Shown here in pieces: positions 1 to 8,431 of a stretch of 53,672 nucleotides of DNA. Within the stretch, counting starts at the first letter, position 1. The number at the start of each line of letters is the position of its first letter. A program made the position numbers and the translations under genes. The stretch is from Candidatus Woesearchaeota archaeon (GTDB lineage Archaea > Nanobdellota > Nanobdellia > Woesearchaeales > JAGVZT01), in NCBI GenBank assembly GCA_018302335.1, contig JAGVZT010000003.1:1-53672 (forward strand), read 5' to 3'. The notes beneath the pieces are model-generated. The model had not been told where the DNA came from and did no database searches. It saw only the letters and a program-made list of their open reading frames with translations.

Positions 1-2
1 TG

Positions 3-245
3 CTGCCCCTCGCCCTGCTCGCCCTCATCGCGCTACGGAAACGCGCCGGGACGAGTCCCCCTGAGAAGCAGGAATCCGTCCTGGAGTACGTCGAGCGCTG
101 CCGGAAGGAGGGTCACGCGGACGCGGACGTCGAGAAGGCGCTCCTCGCGGCAGGCTGGTCTCCCAAGGTGGTGACGCTCGCCCTCAGCGCATCCGCTCGA
201 GCGCGGGATGCTCCTTCCCATAGCAGTCGGCGAAGAGCTCGCTGA
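3..245 (+). CDS. C-terminal fragment of a membrane-linked protein
   Basis: The 5' end lies outside the window. The visible 80 residues begin with a hydrophobic stretch (LPLALLALIAL) followed by basic residues, as at the end of a membrane helix. A helical segment then reads like YVERCRKEGH...LLAAGW. A C-terminal 'Y-hER-GY/H ... AL-AGW' helical tail of this kind is common in small DPANN-type archaeal proteins; that comparison is from memory. The last 62 bases overlap the convergent gene at 184-705, so the final basic tail (SSRRRAR) is encoded antisense to that gene. Function unknown. Confidence 0.55.
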   Translation: MPLALLALIALRKRAGTSPPEKQESVLEYVERCRKEGHADADVEKALLAAGWSPKVVTLALSASARARDAPSHSSRRRAR

Positions 246-705
246 GATAGTCCATGAGGGCGCCGAGGCCCTCCTCCTCAAAATCGCCTTTTGTGATTTC
301 CTTCCCGGAGACGGTGAAGGGGCAGCACAGCGAACCCTGCAGAGCAAGGTCGTCCTGGATGCGCTTCGGGATGCGCATGTTCGTGAGGTGCGTCACCACC
401 AGGCGCTTCTCGGGGAAGAGGTTCTTCTGGCGGACTGCGGCGCGCATCCCGAGGTCGTAGCGGTAGTCCGCCTCGCTGTATTCTCCCTCGCCAGACGCGA
501 TGACGATGTTGAACAGGTAGACGTTCCTGCTCTTCGGGCCGGCGAGATAGGGGATGCGCTCCACGGATGGCGCGGGAAGGCCATCGTTGTTGAGACTCGT
601 GCGGGCCGCATCGTCCAGCGAGAGGTCCGCCTGTTCCGCGCGCAGGGTGAGGTACAGCATGTCGGTGACGAGCCTGCCGAGCTCCTCCGTGTGCTTGCCT
701 GCCAT
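184..705 (-). CDS. Conserved hypothetical protein, 173 aa
   Basis: I do not recognise this protein. It is acidic and apparently soluble, with no signal peptide or membrane helix. Two Cys are adjacent (SLCCPF, near residue 130). The start is ATG at 705 because a TATA-like CTTAAAAGG lies about 27 bp upstream on the minus strand (near 735), which fits leaderless transcription; a longer reading frame to 765 would contain that TATA box. Its 3' end overlaps the convergent partial gene ending at 245. A partial copy of the dispersed repeat lies just upstream (757-798). Confidence 0.75.
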   Translation of the reverse strand: MAGKHTEELGRLVTDMLYLTLRAEQADLSLDDAARTSLNNDGLPAPSVERIPYLAGPKSRNVYLFNIVIASGEGEYSEADYRYDLGMRAAVRQKNLFPEKRLVVTHLTNMRIPKRIQDDLALQGSLCCPFTVSGKEITKGDFEEEGLGALMDYLSELFADCYGKEHPALERMR

Positions 706-756
706 GATAGAGGGTAACACGGCATGCCTTTTAAGCCTTGCCGCGCTCCGCAGAAC

Positions 757-798
757 TGGCCGCAATGGGGCACGCTTTCCGTCTCGCGCGAAACATTC
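757..798 (+). repeat. Dispersed promoter-upstream repeat, partial copy
   Basis: The segment begins GGCCGCAATG and contains the core GTCTCGCGCG followed by ACATTCTT, matching the left half and core of the family seen at 48522-48589. The right inverted end is missing. Its left edge is about 22 bp from the TATA box of the minus gene starting at 705. Confidence 0.5.
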
Positions 799-901
799 TT
801 ATGGCGCGCCTCACTTCCAGTTTCCATGACCCTCGATGCGGCCATCGCGTACGTCGCCGAGGTGACCGGCGACGCCAGCCTCAGCTGGCTGGAGGAGGCG
901 C

Positions 902-1255
902 ATGGAAACCCGCGTCTCCGGCTATCATCTCCAGGCGAGGGACTGGTTGAACGCGCTCACTGACGGCAATGCGACGAAAGGGGACCAACAGTACCGGAGT
1001 CTCTCCTCGGGCCTGCTCAACGCCTGCGAGTCCGCAGCGACCATGCTCGACGACCTAGCCACGCGCAGGAACACGACGACCACGCACCTCCATCTCCTCG
1101 ACCGGCAGCTTCTCCAGGGTGACGACATCCTCGCAGCCGGGATGAGCGATGCCCTGCGCGCCTACCTGGGGAGCGTGGACCGCATCGCGTGGCGCCTCAC
1201 GGTGACGTACCGCGAGGCGGACGAGGCCCTGGCAGCCCTGCTTGCAGGGAAGTGA
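902..1255 (+). CDS. Small helical protein, 117 aa, unknown
   Basis: A soluble, predicted all-helical protein of unknown function. ATG 902 follows a Shine-Dalgarno-like GGAGGAG at 891-897. Upstream, another frame is open from ATG 826 to 963 and begins like a plausible N-terminus (MTLDAAIAYVAEV). The natural protein may therefore start at 826 and be split by a frameshift near 895, or the 45-codon frame may be a coupled leader ORF. The next gene (1313) is another small helical protein, but I see no clear sequence similarity between the two. Confidence 0.6.
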   Translation: METRVSGYHLQARDWLNALTDGNATKGDQQYRSLSSGLLNACESAATMLDDLATRRNTTTTHLHLLDRQLLQGDDILAAGMSDALRAYLGSVDRIAWRLTVTYREADEALAALLAGK

Positions 1256-1312
1256 GTGACTGTTCCGTTTTTCTTGCGATAGTGTTTAATATGATTTTCT
1301 CAGAGGTATTTC

Positions 1313-1735
1313 TTGGCTCTCGGTTCGCCTGAGAGCTTGCAGGATCTGGAGCGCCTGACTACAGAACTCAGTGAGCTGAAGGACGGCATGGGCGAGACCC
1401 TTTCCCTAGTGGTCCAGGGAGCGGATCGCGCCCAGTATCTTACGAAATTCGTGTTGTACTGGTGGACTGCCACGTCCGTCCGGACTCAGGTGGGGACGCG
1501 CCTCCGGGAAGCTGACGGCCATTCCGAGCGCCTCGCCACTGGGCTGCTGCAGTTGCTGCGCAAGGAGAATACGGACAAGAAGCCGGACCCTGTCTCTGTA
1601 GAGTTCGCTTGGGGCCTGACCAGGAGTCTCTTCGACGGAGTGCGCGCGTACAGAAGGCACCTGCAGCTGCTCGACGACACCGCAGAGCGCCTGGAGAGGG
1701 ACGCGCTGTACAACATCATCGGACCGGCCGCTTAA
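1313..1735 (+). CDS. Small helical protein, 140 aa, unknown
   Basis: Unrecognised soluble helical protein, with heptad-like leucines near residues 8-25 and 85-130. The start is a TTG at 1313, preceded by GAGG at 1303-1306 and a TATA-like TTTAATAT about 27 bp upstream; no in-frame ATG lies nearer. The stop TAA shares the palindrome TTAA (1732-1735) with the stop of the convergent ThiF-like gene, leaving no room for an intergenic terminator. Confidence 0.65.
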   Translation: MALGSPESLQDLERLTTELSELKDGMGETLSLVVQGADRAQYLTKFVLYWWTATSVRTQVGTRLREADGHSERLATGLLQLLRKENTDKKPDPVSVEFAWGLTRSLFDGVRAYRRHLQLLDDTAERLERDALYNIIGPAA

Positions 1736-2691
1736 GCCAGATACTTCGCGCAGAGCGTCCGCGCTCGGGACTCGCTCGGGGCGCGCACCAGCACGCGGCC
1801 GTCACGGAAGAGGGTGAACTCAACGCCCTTCTGGCGGAAGATCAGCGCGCTCTCGCTCTGGCGCACCTCGCCGAGTGCCGACAGTTTCCTGGCGATGCGG
1901 CCGAGGTCCACGGAGGGGAGGCGGAGCTGCCAGATGTCTCGCCCGCAGAGTTTCGCCGCGCCGCCCTTGCCGGAAAGATACGGTCGTCCGCCCGCGCATG
2001 CCGCGCAGTCTTTCCGCTTTCCAGCGTTGAGGGAGAGCAGCTCCACTCCGCGCGCATTGAGACGATACAACGGAGGCTCTTCGGCCGCGAGCCCGAGTAA
2101 GGAGCGGATTGTCTCAGCGACCTGGAGCGACGCGGTCATCGCGCTCGCCGCGTTCAGCACCCCTATGGTGTCGCAGGTCCCGAGTCCTGACGCCTCGCGG
2201 AAGAGGCAGTGGTAACACGCCTTGCCTGGCCGGAAGAGCTTGACCTCGCCCTCCCATCCCACGCACGCTGCGTGCACCCATGGGATGCGTGCGTCGAGAC
2301 AGCGCTCGTTCAGGAGGAAGCGTGTCGGGAGATTGTCCGCGCAGTCGAGCGCGATGGTTGTCTTCTCCGGGAGAAGCTCGGCCGCATTGCGCGAGGAGAA
2401 ATCGGTCGCATGTGCGTGAATCGTGATGTCCGGGTTGACTGCCGTGAGCCGCGCCGCGAGCCGCTCCGCCTTGGGCCAGCCGACGTCATCCTCGGTGTAC
2501 AACTGGCGCTGGAGGTTGCTGCGCTCTACGATGTCGCGGTCGATGAGAAGGAGATTGACGCCCGCGCGGGCAAGAAGCTCCGCGGACACGCTGCCAAGGG
2601 CGCCGAGGCCGATGATGACCGCGGTGCTGCGTTCCAGCTTCCGCTGGCCGCGCGGGCCGATGAGAACCTCCTGCCGCACGTAGCGCTGCAT
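1732..2691 (-). CDS. ThiF/MoeB/HesA-family E1-like adenylyltransferase
   Basis: ATP-dependent activation of a ubiquitin-like sulfur carrier (MoaD/ThiS/SAMP type) by C-terminal adenylation is the known role of the family. A Rossmann ATP-binding motif (IIGLGALGS, residues 27-35) is followed by the family signature around DRDIVERSNLQRQ (residues 51-63), the region KAERLAARL, and DCADNLPTRF. Zinc-type cysteines are present (CYHC near 170 and CAAC near 245). About 70 residues follow the E1 core and hold a small extra domain I cannot name. A TATA box lies at 2713-2720, 26 bp before the ATG. The divergent lipoprotein gene has its own TATA, so the two promoters lie back to back within 75 bp. Confidence 0.9.
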   Translation of the reverse strand: MQRYVRQEVLIGPRGQRKLERSTAVIIGLGALGSVSAELLARAGVNLLLIDRDIVERSNLQRQLYTEDDVGWPKAERLAARLTAVNPDITIHAHATDFSSRNAAELLPEKTTIALDCADNLPTRFLLNERCLDARIPWVHAACVGWEGEVKLFRPGKACYHCLFREASGLGTCDTIGVLNAASAMTASLQVAETIRSLLGLAAEEPPLYRLNARGVELLSLNAGKRKDCAACAGGRPYLSGKGGAAKLCGRDIWQLRLPSVDLGRIARKLSALGEVRQSESALIFRQKGVEFTLFRDGRVLVRAPSESRARTLCAKYLA

Positions 2692-2766
2692 GGGTGGAGG
2701 GAGGGCCTGGGTCTTTTAAAGGTGGCGGAGGGATGTCTTTAAAAGGGAATATCCGTTTCCAGGGTC

Positions 2767-3444
2767 ATGATTTCCGCGCTGCAGAAGACGGGCATCAGCT
2801 TCCTCATCGGGAGCTATCTCGCCGGCTGCGCAGCGGTGGCGAGCGCGCCATCCGCGGGAAGCGCGCCCGAGGCGCCGGACTGCTCAGCGTCCTTCGATGC
2901 CGCCCCGGCATTCACCCTCAAGGAGCGCTTCTCCCTGGTCCCTACCTATGATGCGACCGTGGATGGCTGTCCGGCCGCGGTGCTCACCGCGGAAATCTTC
3001 AACCTCACTGCGAAGTACCGCCTGGCGGACCCCTCGGGCGAACCGCTGGGCTCTATCGAGCTGGACCTCCTCTCCCTCGGCTATGATGCGCACGTCTACG
3101 GTCCGGACGGGACGCTGGAGGCCGTCGCCGACCACAAGGTGATGGAGTCGCTGGGCAACTGGGGCGGGCTCTACATCGAGGTCAAGGAGCCCGATGGCAA
3201 CGTCGCGGCGGTCGTGCGCCAGGACGCCTTCAGCTTCTTCAACTCCGGGACCCCGAGGCATTTCGATGTGCTCTCGCCGGACGAAAAGACCGTGGTCGCG
3301 ACCGTGGACTACCGCTGGCCCACGCTTCTGGACACCTATGACGTGAAGGTGACCGACCAGCGCATCAGCAACAGATCGCTCGCTGGCCTCACGGTCATCC
3401 TCGACCACGTCCTGGATGCGGCGGAATCCGACGATGACGAGTAG
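2767..3444 (+). CDS. LURP-one/tubby-like lipoprotein
   Basis: The N-terminus has a hydrophobic stretch ending in a lipobox-like LAGC (Cys 20), so a lipid-anchored exported protein is likely. After an Ala/Pro/Ser linker, residues 45-215 show the repeating short strands and the end motif DVKVTDQRISNRSLAG...ILDHV typical of the LURP-one/YxjI (tubby-like beta-barrel) family, possibly lipid-binding. The tail is acidic (ESDDDE). TATA at about 2736-2743 sits 27 bp before ATG 2767. A second LURP-one-like protein without the lipobox is encoded at 12712-13263. The family assignment is by pattern only. Confidence 0.7.
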   Translation: MISALQKTGISFLIGSYLAGCAAVASAPSAGSAPEAPDCSASFDAAPAFTLKERFSLVPTYDATVDGCPAAVLTAEIFNLTAKYRLADPSGEPLGSIELDLLSLGYDAHVYGPDGTLEAVADHKVMESLGNWGGLYIEVKEPDGNVAAVVRQDAFSFFNSGTPRHFDVLSPDEKTVVATVDYRWPTLLDTYDVKVTDQRISNRSLAGLTVILDHVLDAAESDDDE

Positions 3445-3489
3445 CGGCCGGCAGAAAGCTTTTTAAGTATCCGGCTCTCAGACCTGTCG

Positions 3490-4911
3490 ATGGGGAGTGT
3501 CGCGAAGCGTGTCGCCCTGTGCATGCTTGTCCTTGCGCTCCTCATGCCCCTCGTGAGCGCCCAGCTCACCTCCACGGTGCTCCCGGTCAAGGACCGCATC
3601 TTCAAGGATGAGGTCGCAGAGTTCCGCCTGACCCTCACCAACCCGACGCCAGCGACCCAGGAGGTCAGGCTGCGCTTCGAGGGCGACATCGAGTGGCGCT
3701 ACCAGACCAGCCCCCTCCATCACGGTCTCACGGGGATACGCGTCCCGGCCTTCAGCAGCGTCCAGACCACCATCCAGGTCTCGCTCCGGCAGCAGGAGCT
3801 GCCTCCGCGGCAGTACCGCCTGGGAGTAACCGCGGTATCGGACAAGGGCTTCACCATCCAGGACGAGCTGGTCCTCTACCTGAAGAGCATCGGCAGCGGC
3901 CAGTACGCCCCTGCGGTCTCTGTCGGCGTCGATTTCCCCCCCCAGGTGGACACGAGAAAGCCTGCGCAGCTGCGCATCTTCCTCCGGAACAGGAACCCCC
4001 TGGACATCACCGACCTGACGATTTCCACGCTGAGCAGCCTGACGAGCAAGCAGGTCACCACCTCGCTCGGCCCGATGGAAGAGAAAGTGGTGGTGCAGGA
4101 CCTGGACTTCAACCCGGTGCTGCCTCCTCAGGACGACCTGCTCATCGTGCGGCTCCTGGTGGGAGAGGAGCAGGTGGGCAAGGCGGAGGTGTCCTACGCC
4201 AGCCTGCCCTACAGCGAGGTGCAGGAGACCGTCTCCGTCGCGCAGCGGTTCCTGCGGAGCACCATCACGGTGCAGCTCTTCAACGACGGCAACATCCCGA
4301 CTCTCCACGTGGTGCAGCGGCCTACGTCGCTCTGGAAGGTGCCGTTCACCGCAAGCATCCCTGATGCCACGCTGGCGGACGGGAATCTCCAGTGGGAGCT
4401 TGCCCTCGCCCCCCAGGGACGCGCGGTCATCGAGACGCACGAGGACTTCCGGCCGGGATTCTATTCCCTGCTCATCCTCATCGTCGCTGCAGCGCTGTAC
4501 TTCACTTTCCGCGCTCCCCTGGTGTTGCGCAAGGAAGCTTCAGTCGTGGGCAGCGAGGGAGCCATGTCCGAGGTCAAGGTGGTGCTGCACCTCCAGAACC
4601 GGAGCGGGAAGCAGCTCTCCGACGTCACGGTGAGCGATTCGGTGCCTGACATCATCGAAGTCAGCAACGAGTTCGGGCTCGGCACCCTGAAGCCCGAGCG
4701 GATGACAAAGCACGACAAGCGCGGGACCATCATCCGGTGGAAGATAGAGCATCTTGAACCTCTCGAGGAGCGGATCATCACCTACCGCGTGAAGGCGAAG
4801 CTCAGTATCATCGGCCAGGTCACTCTTCCGGCGTATGTCGCGAAATACCACGCGAAGAGCCGCGAGCGCGTGGTGGTGTCCAACAAGGTTGGACTTACCC
4901 TCTCACGCTGA
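3490..4911 (+). CDS. Exported beta-sandwich protein with a membrane helix (COG1361/CARDB-like)
   Basis: A signal peptide (KRVALCMLVLALLMPLVSA) precedes several immunoglobulin-like segments in which residues such as EFRLTLTNPTPATQEV and LRIFLRNRNPLDI recall CARDB/COG1361 repeats of archaeal cell-surface proteins. A membrane helix is visible near residues 325-345 (YSLLILIVAAALYFTF). A final domain with VVLHLQNRSGKQLSDVTVSD and EHLEPLEERIITYRVKAK resembles DUF11-type repeats; topology puts this last domain on the cytoplasmic side unless the helix is reversed. TATA (CTTTTTAAG, 3459-3467) is about 27 bp upstream. The 3' end overlaps the convergent phosphodiesterase gene by 17 bp. Confidence 0.75.
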   Translation: MGSVAKRVALCMLVLALLMPLVSAQLTSTVLPVKDRIFKDEVAEFRLTLTNPTPATQEVRLRFEGDIEWRYQTSPLHHGLTGIRVPAFSSVQTTIQVSLRQQELPPRQYRLGVTAVSDKGFTIQDELVLYLKSIGSGQYAPAVSVGVDFPPQVDTRKPAQLRIFLRNRNPLDITDLTISTLSSLTSKQVTTSLGPMEEKVVVQDLDFNPVLPPQDDLLIVRLLVGEEQVGKAEVSYASLPYSEVQETVSVAQRFLRSTITVQLFNDGNIPTLHVVQRPTSLWKVPFTASIPDATLADGNLQWELALAPQGRAVIETHEDFRPGFYSLLILIVAAALYFTFRAPLVLRKEASVVGSEGAMSEVKVVLHLQNRSGKQLSDVTVSDSVPDIIEVSNEFGLGTLKPERMTKHDKRGTIIRWKIEHLEPLEERIITYRVKAKLSIIGQVTLPAYVAKYHAKSRERVVVSNKVGLTLSR

Positions 4912-5989
4912 GCGGAACGAGGAGCTCTTCCTCGCTTCCTCCGCCGTGATTGCCGATGTGGAAGCCTTTTTTCTGTCCTAAGAGGCGGTCCTGCACGATG
5001 TACCGGCCTTTCGTACGCAGGACGACATCGCCGATGCGCTCCCGGAAGCGCGGGTGTTCAACGCCTTTGCCGAACCAGCCTTCCCGGACGAGGTCTGCTG
5101 CGGAGCAGAGGTCGCATTTTTCTCCGAAGCGCTCCTGAACGAGACGGGAGAACTCCGCTTGCATCCCAGGCCGGAGATAGCAGTACGCTGTCCGGGGTTC
5201 TCCGCAGAGCGGCAGCGCGAGGCAGCGCTCCATCGCGGGGGTCAGTTTCAAGACATGGCTGGCGTCCGTGTCCAGCATCCCGTGGTCCGCGGTGACGATG
5301 ACGTTGCGCAGCTTGAGCTCGGCGAACGCGTCATCCAGCGCCTCGAAATGCTTCTTCACTTCCTTGCTTTCGCATCCGTACTTGTGGCACAGGGAATCGT
5401 AACCCGGCCAGTAGGAATAGACAAAACGGTACTTCTCCGCTGCCGCTTTCGTCGCGGAGAAGTAGCCCGGAAGGTCGCCATAGGTGTACAGCGGGCAGCC
5501 GCCCGAGAACGCCTCCGTCGCGGCGCCCTGGGCGAGGTCGGCGGGGATGACCATCGCGCCCTTCAGCGCGGGGAGCAGGGAGGGAGCGGTGAAGATGCGC
5601 TTGCCTGGCACGCCGATAGCATCGAACGGCGGTCCTCCCGCGCGCGCCCGGAAGGGCAGCACCGCGGTGACGCAGCCGAGCTCCTTGAGATGGACGAACC
5701 AGCCGGTGAGGCCGTGTTCCAGCGGCGTGAGGCCGGTAATGAAGCTCGGGATGGCCGCAGCGGTCGTGGGGGGGAAGACCGAGGTCATGCTGCCCTGGAG
5801 GTGTTCCGCGAGAAAGCTGTTCTTTCCATACCGTGTGAGCCAGCGGTACCCCAGGCCGTCGAGGACCATGAGCACCACCTTGTCTTTGAGGCGCAGGCGC
5901 AGCGGCGGGTGCGCGGCCGGGACGGAGAAGCGCTGGCAGATGCTCCCCATGAGGTTGACGATGCTCCCTCCTGCGTAATCCGGCTTCAC
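4895..5989 (-). CDS. Alkaline-phosphatase-superfamily phosphodiesterase / nucleotide pyrophosphatase
   Basis: The protein (364 aa) has the type I phosphodiesterase layout: an Asp in VVLMVLDGLGY near residue 38, the nucleophile Thr region SVFPPTTAAAIPS near 70, FITGLTP...HGLTGW, DSLCHKYG, VIVTADHGM, and a late HIGNHGG. These are expected two-metal ligands. The substrate is unknown (nucleotide or phospho-sugar esters are typical). I choose GTG 5989 because the palindromic TATA CTTATAAG at 6012-6019 sits 27 bp upstream; a longer frame to 6127 would run through that promoter. The same TATA could also drive the opposite strand, where only a HEPN-like remnant lies. Confidence 0.85.
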   Translation of the reverse strand: MKPDYAGGSIVNLMGSICQRFSVPAAHPPLRLRLKDKVVLMVLDGLGYRWLTRYGKNSFLAEHLQGSMTSVFPPTTAAAIPSFITGLTPLEHGLTGWFVHLKELGCVTAVLPFRARAGGPPFDAIGVPGKRIFTAPSLLPALKGAMVIPADLAQGAATEAFSGGCPLYTYGDLPGYFSATKAAAEKYRFVYSYWPGYDSLCHKYGCESKEVKKHFEALDDAFAELKLRNVIVTADHGMLDTDASHVLKLTPAMERCLALPLCGEPRTAYCYLRPGMQAEFSRLVQERFGEKCDLCSAADLVREGWFGKGVEHPRFRERIGDVVLRTKGRYIVQDRLLGQKKGFHIGNHGGGSEEELLVPLSVRG

Positions 5990-6224
5990 GCGTCCTGACG
6001 GGCAGAGCGCGCTTATAAGCCTGTCCCCGACCGAGCTCCCCGGCAGTGCGCGAGATGTCCTGGGGCTGGTCGATGGGTTCGACCTCAGCAGTTTCCATGA
6101 GTTCAGGCGGGTGAGGAACGGCATCAACTACTACGGCAGGCGGATGCAGCTGGCGCGGGGGAGGAGACTCATCGCACAGATGTTCGCGATGCAGGCGGAC
6201 TTGCCCGCATTGCTCGGCCGGTGA
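5979..6224 (+). pseudogene. HEPN-like protein remnant without a start codon
   Basis: The plus strand is open here and its translation ends with a convincing helical segment: FDLSSFHEFRRVRNGINYYG followed by RRMQLARGRRLIAQM. The 'FHEFRR-RN-INYYG' pattern is typical of C-terminal helices of archaeal HEPN-domain proteins. No in-frame ATG, GTG or TTG precedes that segment; the first in-frame GTG lies inside it. I therefore read it as a truncated gene, or one with an unusual start (an in-frame CTG exists). The region overlaps the promoter of the minus-strand phosphodiesterase gene. Confidence 0.45.
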
Positions 6225-6239
6225 GCGGCCGGCAAACGC

Positions 6240-6857
6240 CTATACCCCGTGCCTGCCGCGGAGGGGTACGAAGACGAAGGAGCCGAGGGACTGCCGCTCA
6301 ATGCGGCCGCCACGCTTCCGGAGCTTCACGAGGTCCTGCCCGAACATGCCCTCGCCTACCGGAGCGAGTAATACACCATCATCGGCCAGCTGCTCCACGA
6401 GCGGTGGCGGAACGGCCGGACACGCAGCGGTGACGATGATACGGTCGAACGCACCGGAAAAGCCGAGCGAGCCGTCCGCGCACACCACGCGCACGTTCGA
6501 GATGCCAGCGCGCCGGACGTTCTGCTCCGCACTGAGCGCAAGCTCGCTGATAATCTCCGTCGAGATGACCTCGCCCGGAGCGACGAGTTTGCCGAGCAGC
6601 GCCGCGTTCCACCCACTTCCCGCGCCGACCTCCAGCACCCTCAGTCCAGAAGAGAGCTCCAGCGCCTCCAGCATGAACGCGACGGTATACGGCTGAGAGA
6701 TGGTCTGCTCCCACCCGATGGGCAGGGGATAGTTCTCGTACGCCTCCTTTTTCTGGCGGACGAAATCCTCGCGTTTCACCGCGGCGAGCGCGTCGAGCAC
6801 GCGGGCATCGGTGATGCCCATCCCGCGCAGCTCAGCGAGCAGCGAAGACAGCGTCAA
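6240..6857 (-). CDS. pcm: Protein-L-isoaspartate O-methyltransferase
   Basis: Repairs isoaspartyl residues in aged proteins by methylating them with S-adenosylmethionine. Recognisable features are the N-terminal helices with VLDALAAVKREDFV, the conserved YENYPLPIGWEQTISQPYTVA segment, the SAM motif VLEVGAGSGWNAALL near residue 74, and the late ADDGVLLAPVG. Length (205 aa) is normal. The start ATG overlaps the last 4 bases of the upstream Na/Pi transporter gene, so it is the third gene of a PHP / transporter / pcm operon. Confidence 0.95.
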   Translation of the reverse strand: MTLSSLLAELRGMGITDARVLDALAAVKREDFVRQKKEAYENYPLPIGWEQTISQPYTVAFMLEALELSSGLRVLEVGAGSGWNAALLGKLVAPGEVISTEIISELALSAEQNVRRAGISNVRVVCADGSLGFSGAFDRIIVTAACPAVPPPLVEQLADDGVLLAPVGEGMFGQDLVKLRKRGGRIERQSLGSFVFVPLRGRHGV

Positions 6858-8422
6858 AGATGGACCTCGCCATCCTCGTAGGTGACCAGCTCCTTGGCGA
6901 TGTTGTTCGCATGGTCCCCTATGCGTTCCAGGTCCCGCATCGCGTCGAGGAAGACCGCGGCGCTCCTCCCCCGGTTGATGCCCTGGTCCAGCGCCCGCAG
7001 ATAGGTGTCGTGCGAGCGCCGGTTGAGCCGGTCGATGCTCTGCTCTAGCGCGCGGACCTCGCGCATCAGCGCAGCGCTCCGCTTCTCCATCCCATCGAGC
7101 GCGGTGTGATAGCTCCGCTGCACGAGCTGGAGCATCTGCCGCAGCACGCGCTCCTCGTCCTCCTTCAGGCCGTCCTTCAGCTCACGCGCATGCTCGGAGA
7201 GATTCACCGCATGGTCTGCAACTCTCTCGATGTCCACCGCATGGTGCAGCAGCACGATGCGCTCCCGCGCAGCTCCCGCCTCGGAGGTGAGCTTCCGCTC
7301 GATGGCGTAGCGGAGCCTGTCCACTTCCTCCTCCATCTCTAGGAGCTCCGGGACCCGCTTCACCATCTCCTGCGAGAGCAGCATCTCCCCCCCGAGCTCC
7401 AGCATGCGTCCTGCCTTGCGGCCGAGCTCCACCACCTCCTGCCGGACCTGCTGCAGCGACGCAACGTCCGGGAGCGGCTTCTCCATCAGCGCGGGACTCG
7501 AAGGCATGAGCAGATGCACCGCAGCAGCGATGAGCCCCGCGAAGGGCAGCAGCAGGAGACTCGAGATGAGATTGTGCAGGGTGTGCGCGTTTGCTATCTG
7601 CCTCGATAGCGTCGTCGCGGTGAGGCTGACAAGAGAGGAAAAGGGCGAGATGAAAGGGAGGAACGCAGCAGCGGCCAGGGTCGCGATGAGCACCTGGGCG
7701 AGCACGGCCTGTTTCGCCGCGCGACCGTTTCCAAGCGACGCCAGATAACCCGTGATGCACGTCCCAATGTTCGCCCCCATCGCCACCGCGATGGCCCCAG
7801 GAAGGGTAATCGCGTTCACCGCTCCCATGGCGATGAGCAGCCCCACCACGGCGGCGCTGCTGTGGATGAGGGCGCTCGCGAGGGCGCCCAGCAGCACCCC
7901 GAGGACCGGGACGCCGCCGAGGAGGGCGAACAGCTCCAGCGCAGCAGCGCTGCTCTCCAGCGGGAGCATCGCCTCCTTCATCAGGGACATGCCCAGGAAC
8001 AGGAGCCCCATGCCCAGCACGGCCTGACCGAGGTACCGCGCCGTGAGCCTCCTCGACAGCATGTGCGCGAAGAAGCCGAGCGCGATGAGCGCGAGGGAGG
8101 CGATGCCTATCTCGAACGAGATGAGCTGCGCGGTGATGGTGCTTCCGACCTCGAAGCCCAGGATGACCGCGACAGTCTGGGGCAGGGAAATGAACGAGGT
8201 GCGCATCAGGGAGATGAGGGTGACCATCACCAGCCCGCTGCTCTGCATCACCGCCGCGGCACCGAAGCCGGTGAGGAAGGAGCGCAGCTTGCCCCTGGTG
8301 AGCCGCTCCACCGCCCGCTGCAGCCCCGCCCCGGCGAACTTCTCCATCGCCCGGGAGAAGAGCAGCATGCCCAATAGGAAAATGGCAAGTCCGCCCGCAA
8401 GGGTGACCGCTGTCGAGAGCAT
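6854..8422 (-). CDS. Na/Pi-cotransporter family protein with C-terminal PhoU-like domain
   Basis: Sodium-coupled phosphate transport is the usual assignment (NptA/YjbB type). Residues 1-310 carry 8-9 hydrophobic segments arranged as two repeats with QSS/HSS motifs (AAVMQSSGLVMV near 60, ALIHSSAAVVG near 187) and GANIGTCITGYL near 220. Residues 340-520 are charged and helical with the PhoU-type phrases HAVDIERVADHAVNLSEHA and DLERIGDHANNIAKE. The coding region lies 9 bases after the PHP gene and overlaps pcm by 4 bases. Confidence 0.9.
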   Translation of the reverse strand: MLSTAVTLAGGLAIFLLGMLLFSRAMEKFAGAGLQRAVERLTRGKLRSFLTGFGAAAVMQSSGLVMVTLISLMRTSFISLPQTVAVILGFEVGSTITAQLISFEIGIASLALIALGFFAHMLSRRLTARYLGQAVLGMGLLFLGMSLMKEAMLPLESSAAALELFALLGGVPVLGVLLGALASALIHSSAAVVGLLIAMGAVNAITLPGAIAVAMGANIGTCITGYLASLGNGRAAKQAVLAQVLIATLAAAAFLPFISPFSSLVSLTATTLSRQIANAHTLHNLISSLLLLPFAGLIAAAVHLLMPSSPALMEKPLPDVASLQQVRQEVVELGRKAGRMLELGGEMLLSQEMVKRVPELLEMEEEVDRLRYAIERKLTSEAGAARERIVLLHHAVDIERVADHAVNLSEHARELKDGLKEDEERVLRQMLQLVQRSYHTALDGMEKRSAALMREVRALEQSIDRLNRRSHDTYLRALDQGINRGRSAAVFLDAMRDLERIGDHANNIAKELVTYEDGEVHL

Positions 8423-8431
8423 CTCGCGGAC

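Noticed and set aside
5990-6127. N-terminal extension of the phosphodiesterase gene to 6127
   Set aside because: It would include the TATA at 6012-6019 and the HEPN-like sequence of the other strand; GTG 5989 fits leaderless spacing.
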